The notes under the pieces were generated by a model. The model did no database searches, was not told the DNA's origin, and saw only the letters and a list, made by a program, of their open reading frames with translations. DNA of 64,000 nt from Ruminococcus sp. GTDB lineage: Bacteria > Bacillota > Clostridia > Oscillospirales > Ruminococcaceae. The stretch covers positions 40,133 to 104,132 of the forward strand of contig JAFSBM010000134.1 in assembly GCA_017437285.1 (NCBI GenBank). The letters are read 5' to 3'. Shown in pieces: positions 60,260 to 64,000 of this stretch (position 1 is its first letter; each line of letters begins with the position of its first letter). The translations under genes and the position numbers were made by a program.

Positions 60260-60917
60260 TAGAATCCTTCTTTTCAGCAGCTGCTCTGAGGGCTTCAAGC
60301 TCTGCAAGAAGTGCTGCTGTATCTTTCTGATTTTCCTTTTCATAGCGTCTGCGTCTGATTAAATCATATCCCACAAGGAGAATCAGCGGAAGTATTACAC
60401 AGATTACAAGACCTGCTGTACTCTGCATAAACATTGCGATATTGCCTGCACCCGGAATTCTGCTCTTGTAAATTCCTACAAGCTTATCCTCCGAAACAGC
60501 CATTCTATCCTCTGTATTATTGGCATCACCCTTTGTACGGAATGAAAGCTTTCCGTCCTCGTCAATAACCTCAATAACACGGTGAGTCAATATGCTGTTG
60601 CTTGTACTTTCAGGGTCAAAAAATGCGATTACATCTTTAACCTGTACATCTTTACCGTCAATCTGCTTTACAATAATCAAGTCGCCGTCGCTTATTTCAG
60701 GCTCCATAGAGCCTGTCAGTACAATCAGCGGACAATAGCCTCCGATTTTCGGTACTTCATCTTTGTTTGTCTGACTTTTGATTATAAGGGTTATATTTAC
60801 AGCAAGTATGGGGATTAGTATTACACATAATATAACTCCGATTATTGTCATTATCTTGTTTGCTTTTGTGTTTTCTGTTTTGTTTACATTTGTGTTCTCT
60901 GTTTTTTTACTGTTCAT
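60246..60917 (-). CDS. sipW: ER-type (SipW-like) signal peptidase I, first copy
   Basis: 223 residues with a long Asn/Lys/Glu-rich N-terminus, a membrane span, catalytic Ser in VLTGSMEPEISDGD, catalytic His in ILTHRVIEV, and Asp box FRTKGDANNTEDR, then a second span and a charged coiled tail. The last residues NTNP and TAA are read from a family A element. The ATG at 60917 has GGTGA eight bases before it; a GTG at 60929 is possible. It starts the SipW/TasA operon. Confidence 0.9.
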   Translation of the reverse strand: MNSKKTENTNVNKTENTKANKIMTIIGVILCVILIPILAVNITLIIKSQTNKDEVPKIGGYCPLIVLTGSMEPEISDGDLIIVKQIDGKDVQVKDVIAFFDPESTSNSILTHRVIEVIDEDGKLSFRTKGDANNTEDRMAVSEDKLVGIYKSRIPGAGNIAMFMQSTAGLVICVILPLILLVGYDLIRRRRYEKENQKDTAALLAELEALRAAAEKKDSNTNP

Positions 60918-61001
60918 TTCTTTTATCACCTTTAATATACTATTAGTTTATAATGTTTTAAAGTATACATTATAATCAATAAAGCTTTTTTCTTTAAACT
61001 T

Positions 61002-61030
61002 ATTGTATCATATTTCTATAAATTTGTCAA
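61002..61030 (-). promoter_or_regulatory. sigma-A promoter of the SipW/TasA operon
   Basis: TTGACA, 17 bases, TACAAT on the minus strand, 85 bases before the first signal peptidase. Confidence 0.8.
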
Positions 61031-61119
61031 TATAAAATGAAATTTAGTGCAAAACATTGTTAAAATTAACAAACCAACGATATACCATATGTGCATTTTA
61101 CCGTTATAATATAAAAAAA

Positions 61120-61175
61120 GAATATTGTTAAATAAGCACCTCTCACACAAATCAGTTGCTTATTTAACAATATTC
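61120..61175. repeat. 19-bp perfect palindrome with 18-base loop
   Basis: GAATATTGTTAAATAAGCA at 61120-61138 is the exact inverse of 61157-61175. It is AT-rich and not a typical terminator. A TATAAT lies 10 bases to its left on the plus strand, but no good -35 box is seen. No gene overlaps it. Confidence 0.7.
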
Positions 61176-61272
61176 ACAGTCAATTCAAAAATCTCACACT
61201 TGTTTATTGCCAATTTTTCGGAAATAAATCATATTTTTCATCTGCAAATCGGCAAATAATAAATGACTTTTT

Positions 61273-61331
61273 TATATGGCTATCCTCTGAATTTTTAGTT
61301 CGTACTGGTGGATTTTGTGTTGTACAAATTC
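61273..61331 (-). repeat. direct repeat of a gene leader, copy 1
   Basis: About 58 bp nearly identical to 62515-62577. In the second copy this sequence is the leader and ribosome site of the gene at 61333-62517; here it follows that gene's stop but no long frame begins after it, so it may mark a lost tandem gene. Confidence 0.6.
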
Positions 61332-61332
61332 G

Positions 61333-62517
61333 TTAATCAATATGCTTCACTGAAAACCAGAACACATAATCTTTCGGAACAGGTGTTCCCGGAGAACGAT
61401 GAACAGTATGCAATATATCATTTGAATGGTCAAGTTCATCGGTATCTGCGAATGTATCACTAAAGCAGTCAAATGTCCATTTAATTCCTGCATCATCAAG
61501 TATCCGTGTAATTTCCGTAAATGTAGCATCATCAGGAATCGGTGGAATTTCATGCATATCCTCGTTATCATTGTCACGGACAACATATATTTTATTGCCC
61601 ATGTTATGAAAAAAAGCTATTGAACCTATCTCAAAATATTTCGTGCTTATGTAAACCGTTTCGTATGGATTTTCAATACCTTCTGCCTCTAAGGATTTTA
61701 CAATTTGCTCATAATTTTCCCCTTCCGCTTCAAAAAATGCCGAAAATGCCGTAAGTCTTTTCTGTTCTTCTTTTTCTTTTATCTGTTTCTCTAAGTTTTC
61801 CTTTTCTCTGATTTCCCTTTCGATTTTGTACATAGCATTATCAAAACCGCTTTCATCATACAGGCTGATTCCGTCAATAGACTTGATATTTCCTGAATTT
61901 TTGTAATATTCAATTTCAATGTCCATTTCATATAATCGGCAGGTATCAATATAATCCGTTAATACATTTTCATACAGATACACACTATAATCGGCAAAAG
62001 ATAAATAATAACTTGTATGATAAGTACTTCTGGTCCTGCGACTGTTCCCTGTTGAATAACGGTGTGTACCCAACCAAATCTGCATAGAATCAATTGATAT
62101 TGTATCTGTTTTATTTTCAATTGCATCGCACAAAAGATAATATGCATACTGTATTTTTAACGGACTTTTGCCATTTATATCAACAGCTCCATACTTTTTG
62201 GATACAGGCAGAAAACATGACGCCAACAAAATCAGACTTATTATAATAAGTGATTTTTTTACAAATGAGCTGCTAAGCAAATCTTTTACAATATCTATCA
62301 GTTTATTCAATGATTTTATATTCAATAAAATTAAAAGAATCACAAATATGATAATAATAAGCACTGCATAATTTAAAAGCGCATCAAGAAAAATCAATAG
62401 TGGAGAATTTGTTTTTACACAGCTATTAGTAAGCAATTCTTTCAGATAAAAAGATAATATAAATGAAACAGCAACTGAAAGAATTAATGCTATTTGAAAC
62501 TTTGTTTCTTTTTTCAT
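61333..62517 (-). CDS. membrane protein with C-terminal PASTA-like segment
   Basis: 394 residues. Three or four N-terminal spans to about residue 105, then a soluble domain with a charged coil (KIEREIREKENLEKQIKEKE, residues about 230-260). The last 70 residues resemble a PASTA domain: an IPDDATFTEITRILDDAGI helix and an RSPGTPVPKDYVFWFSV strand. PASTA domains bind peptidoglycan, but the match is by eye. No full family is recognised. AGAGGA lies before the ATG. Confidence 0.65.
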   Translation of the reverse strand: MKKETKFQIALILSVAVSFILSFYLKELLTNSCVKTNSPLLIFLDALLNYAVLIIIIFVILLILLNIKSLNKLIDIVKDLLSSSFVKKSLIIISLILLASCFLPVSKKYGAVDINGKSPLKIQYAYYLLCDAIENKTDTISIDSMQIWLGTHRYSTGNSRRTRSTYHTSYYLSFADYSVYLYENVLTDYIDTCRLYEMDIEIEYYKNSGNIKSIDGISLYDESGFDNAMYKIEREIREKENLEKQIKEKEEQKRLTAFSAFFEAEGENYEQIVKSLEAEGIENPYETVYISTKYFEIGSIAFFHNMGNKIYVVRDNDNEDMHEIPPIPDDATFTEITRILDDAGIKWTFDCFSDTFADTDELDHSNDILHTVHRSPGTPVPKDYVFWFSVKHID

Positions 62518-62577
62518 ATAACTATCCTCTGAATTTTTAGTTCGTACAGGTGGATTTTTTTGTGCTGTACAAATTTA
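62515..62577 (-). repeat. direct repeat of a gene leader, copy 2
   Basis: The leader and ribosome site of the gene at 61333-62517, repeated at 61273-61331. Confidence 0.6.
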
Positions 62578-62587
62578 AATTTTTTGA

Positions 62588-62800
62588 TTATTTCATTACT
62601 ATAACTATAATCATAAAAATCGTCATTAAGATACTGACAACTCCTGTTGCATTTAAGTAAAAATTTAACTTTTTCCCCAAGTTTTCTACTGTATCATCCT
62701 TGCTTTTCTTTAGTAGATATATCATTCTGATAAGCATTGCAATATCTATCATTAGAAACATTACCGCAAAAATAAGAGGTATCAATACATTCAATTCCAT
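62588..62800 (-). CDS. small two-span membrane protein
   Basis: 70 residues with two hydrophobic spans (LIPLIFAVMFLMIDIAMLI and LNATGVVSILMTIFMIIVIV) and a basic loop between. AAGGAG precedes the ATG. It resembles small integral proteins of unknown function; no partner is recognised. It lies between two other uncharacterised genes on the same strand. Confidence 0.6.
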   Translation of the reverse strand: MELNVLIPLIFAVMFLMIDIAMLIRMIYLLKKSKDDTVENLGKKLNFYLNATGVVSILMTIFMIIVIVMK

Positions 62801-62904
62801 AAATAATCTCCTTTTTTAATTCTTATTTTTCAGTCTGTCAGACTACTCACAAATCCCAATTATAAACAGATTTTCTATGTTATTCTGTTGTGTAAATTTG
62901 AATT

Positions 62905-63678
62905 TTATGATAATCCAAACAGCCTGCAAAGAGTATTTTCAAATTCACGAAATTGATAATTACCCGAAACACTTGAAACCCTCTCATTTTCTGTAGACAA
63001 ATTTCCTACTAAAATCACCTTTTTTTCCAAATTCGTCTTTTCTCTTACACCAATACACCATAACCACTTTAAAAACACAGGCTCGTTAAAATATGTATCC
63101 AACTGCTTGTATTTAATACCTGATTGAAAATGCTCTACGCCAAGTAATTCATCACTTATGCAATCAAAAACCTTTATATATAATTCATCTTTATAAAGCC
63201 CCTCAATTAAGTATGGTCGGCTGAAAATGCCGCAAACATGGAAATATAAATATTTGTTGCAAATCTGTATTGCATAAATATCACCATGATTCCATTCTGT
63301 GCGAAACACAAATGTTTTTCTCCGCTTTTTAGGCTTTGGATTTACAGTATCAAGCTTTTCATAAAGCTTCTGCAATTCAATTGCTCTCGCTTCCTGATCT
63401 TTCTTGGTAAAAAATAAAGTCGCATCACTATAATTTAAAATAACATCTTTAGCCTTATCTCTTACAGAATCGGACAGCACTCCATACTCCCATTCAACTA
63501 AAGCAAAACCAGTCCAAAATGGGCAAAGTTCCTCAATATCGTCCTCATCAGGCAAATCATTAAGAAAATATTCCTCTATTTCCTTGACGCTATAACCTAA
63601 TCCATACAACTCGCAAAAAAAGTTTTTTACATCCAATGCCGTATCATGACCAAAGATTTTTGTACTTATAGCTGACAT
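62905..63678 (-). CDS. uncharacterised soluble protein
   Basis: 257 residues, no signal or membrane span. An N-terminal acidic part (EIEEYFLNDLPDEDDIEELC, then PFWTGFALVEWEYGVL) and a C-terminal part with FVFRTEWNHGDIYAIQICNK, which resembles bacterial immunity-like proteins that read 'GDVYAYRI', though I do not assign a family. GGAGGA lies six bases before the ATG at 63678; the longer frame from 63729 is rejected. Confidence 0.65.
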   Translation of the reverse strand: MSAISTKIFGHDTALDVKNFFCELYGLGYSVKEIEEYFLNDLPDEDDIEELCPFWTGFALVEWEYGVLSDSVRDKAKDVILNYSDATLFFTKKDQEARAIELQKLYEKLDTVNPKPKKRRKTFVFRTEWNHGDIYAIQICNKYLYFHVCGIFSRPYLIEGLYKDELYIKVFDCISDELLGVEHFQSGIKYKQLDTYFNEPVFLKWLWCIGVREKTNLEKKVILVGNLSTENERVSSVSGNYQFREFENTLCRLFGLS

Positions 63679-63847
63679 GTATTTTCCTCCTTGAACAGAA
63701 TTTCTACGACCACCCATATTATACCACACTCCCCCGATATTTTCAATAGAAAAAGCTAAAAAATTTATCCCATAATATTTTTCTCCAAATCTGCGTTGTC
63801 AATAGATAGGACCCCAACCAAAAAAATTCCAAGATAAAAGGTATATT

Positions 63848-63904
63848 GAAAGTTGAAGCCCTTTGGAGTGGAGCGTAGCGTAACGAAGAAGGGCTTCAAC
63901 TTTC
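63848..63904 (-). terminator. hairpin at the end of the transposase gene
   Basis: GAAAGTTGAAGCCCTT and AAGGGCTTCAACTTTC, a perfect 16-bp stem with a 25-base loop, overlapping the stop codon of the transposase fragment. It may be a terminator or part of the insertion sequence end. Confidence 0.65.
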
Positions 63905-64000
63905 AGCGCTCGCTGCCAGCTTCTCTCTCAACAGTTGAGCAGGACTTTTTCTGCCAAGTGTTCTCATAGTCTTGTTATTGCTCCATTCCAGATGCTCTGC
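63896..64000 (-). CDS. transposase (integrase-core type), C-terminal fragment cut by window
   Basis: 34 codons visible: EHLEWSNNKTMRTLGRKSP, then AQLLREKLAAS, then the stop. The pattern WNN-R-x-T-LG-x-x-P is the usual tail of DDE integrase-core transposases. The N-terminal part lies beyond the right edge. The family cannot be named from this fragment. Confidence 0.6.
   Translation of the reverse strand, partial: AEHLEWSNNKTMRTLGRKSPAQLLREKLAASAES

Noticed and set aside
1-64000. CRISPR array, prophage or integrative element
   Set aside because: No regularly spaced repeats, phage structural genes, integrase or conjugation genes were seen; only short non-coding repeats and one transposase tail at the right edge.

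Overview
The window looks like a chromosome segment of a gut or rumen anaerobe of the Oscillospiraceae, most likely a Ruminococcus relative. The sequence evidence is an AT-rich, low-GC Gram-positive gene style with consensus sigma-A promoters, a type I dockerin on a BspA-like leucine-rich-repeat protein, Thr-rich linkers on secreted proteins, a biotin-dependent Na+-pumping decarboxylase, ECF vitamin transporters and a yunB sporulation gene. Species assignment is inference.

Layout. 1-4.2 kb: the pyrH-frr-uppS-cdsA-dxr cluster on the minus strand, with dxr cut by the window edge. 4.3-6.8 kb: two tRNA-Ser genes, an RNase Z-like hydrolase, then a consensus promoter and a cobalamin riboswitch driving a DUF4430 protein and an ECF S component (probable B12-linked uptake). 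6.9-13.6 kb: an SGNH hydrolase with a 28-Thr linker, a nested pair of small mobile repeats, SMI1/KNR4, a small alarmone synthetase, an OGG-type glycosylase, an AraC regulator and small proteins. 13.7-17.1 kb: the Na+-pumping decarboxylase operon (alpha, OadG-like, biotin carrier, beta). 17.5-20.1 kb: a TetM-like ribosome GTPase fused to a YacP/Rae1-type NYN nuclease. 20.8-31.9 kb: one long minus-strand operon, alaS-HIT-PRT-comEC-holA-RNase M5-like-MBOAT-DHHW-SDR-membrane protein; the MBOAT and DHHW members have both lost catalytic residues. 32-40.2 kb: a lipoprotein/membrane pair, a MefA-like MFS pump behind an erm-like leader-peptide attenuator, and a GntR-ABC-permease-permease-serine hydrolase operon with a perfect palindromic operator. 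40.4-50 kb: the giant BspA-dockerin protein, an aldo/keto reductase operon, pncB, and an AraC regulator. 49.8-61 kb: a SipW/TasA-type locus with two ER-type signal peptidases, five TasA/CalY-like or anchored subunits and a 1,678-residue InlB-B-repeat protein. 61-64 kb: uncharacterised proteins and the end of a transposase.

Two families of short non-coding mobile repeats are scattered through the window. Family B (about 157 bp, ends GGGCATCTCTAAAAAC, usually 4-bp AT target duplications) has five complete or near-complete copies and several solo ends. Two copies sit at exactly the same distance downstream of a -10 box, so they lie in the 5' leaders of the dockerin gene and of pncB; another supplies the stop codon of a signal peptidase. 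Family A (ends ATACCAATCCCTAAAA) has two copies: one is split by a family B insertion, the other supplies the stop codon of the second signal peptidase.

Most interesting candidates: the GTPase-NYN fusion, the leader-peptide attenuator upstream of the MFS pump, the two-peptidase TasA-like surface locus, the catalytically dead acyltransferase pair, and the promoter-positioned mobile repeats.
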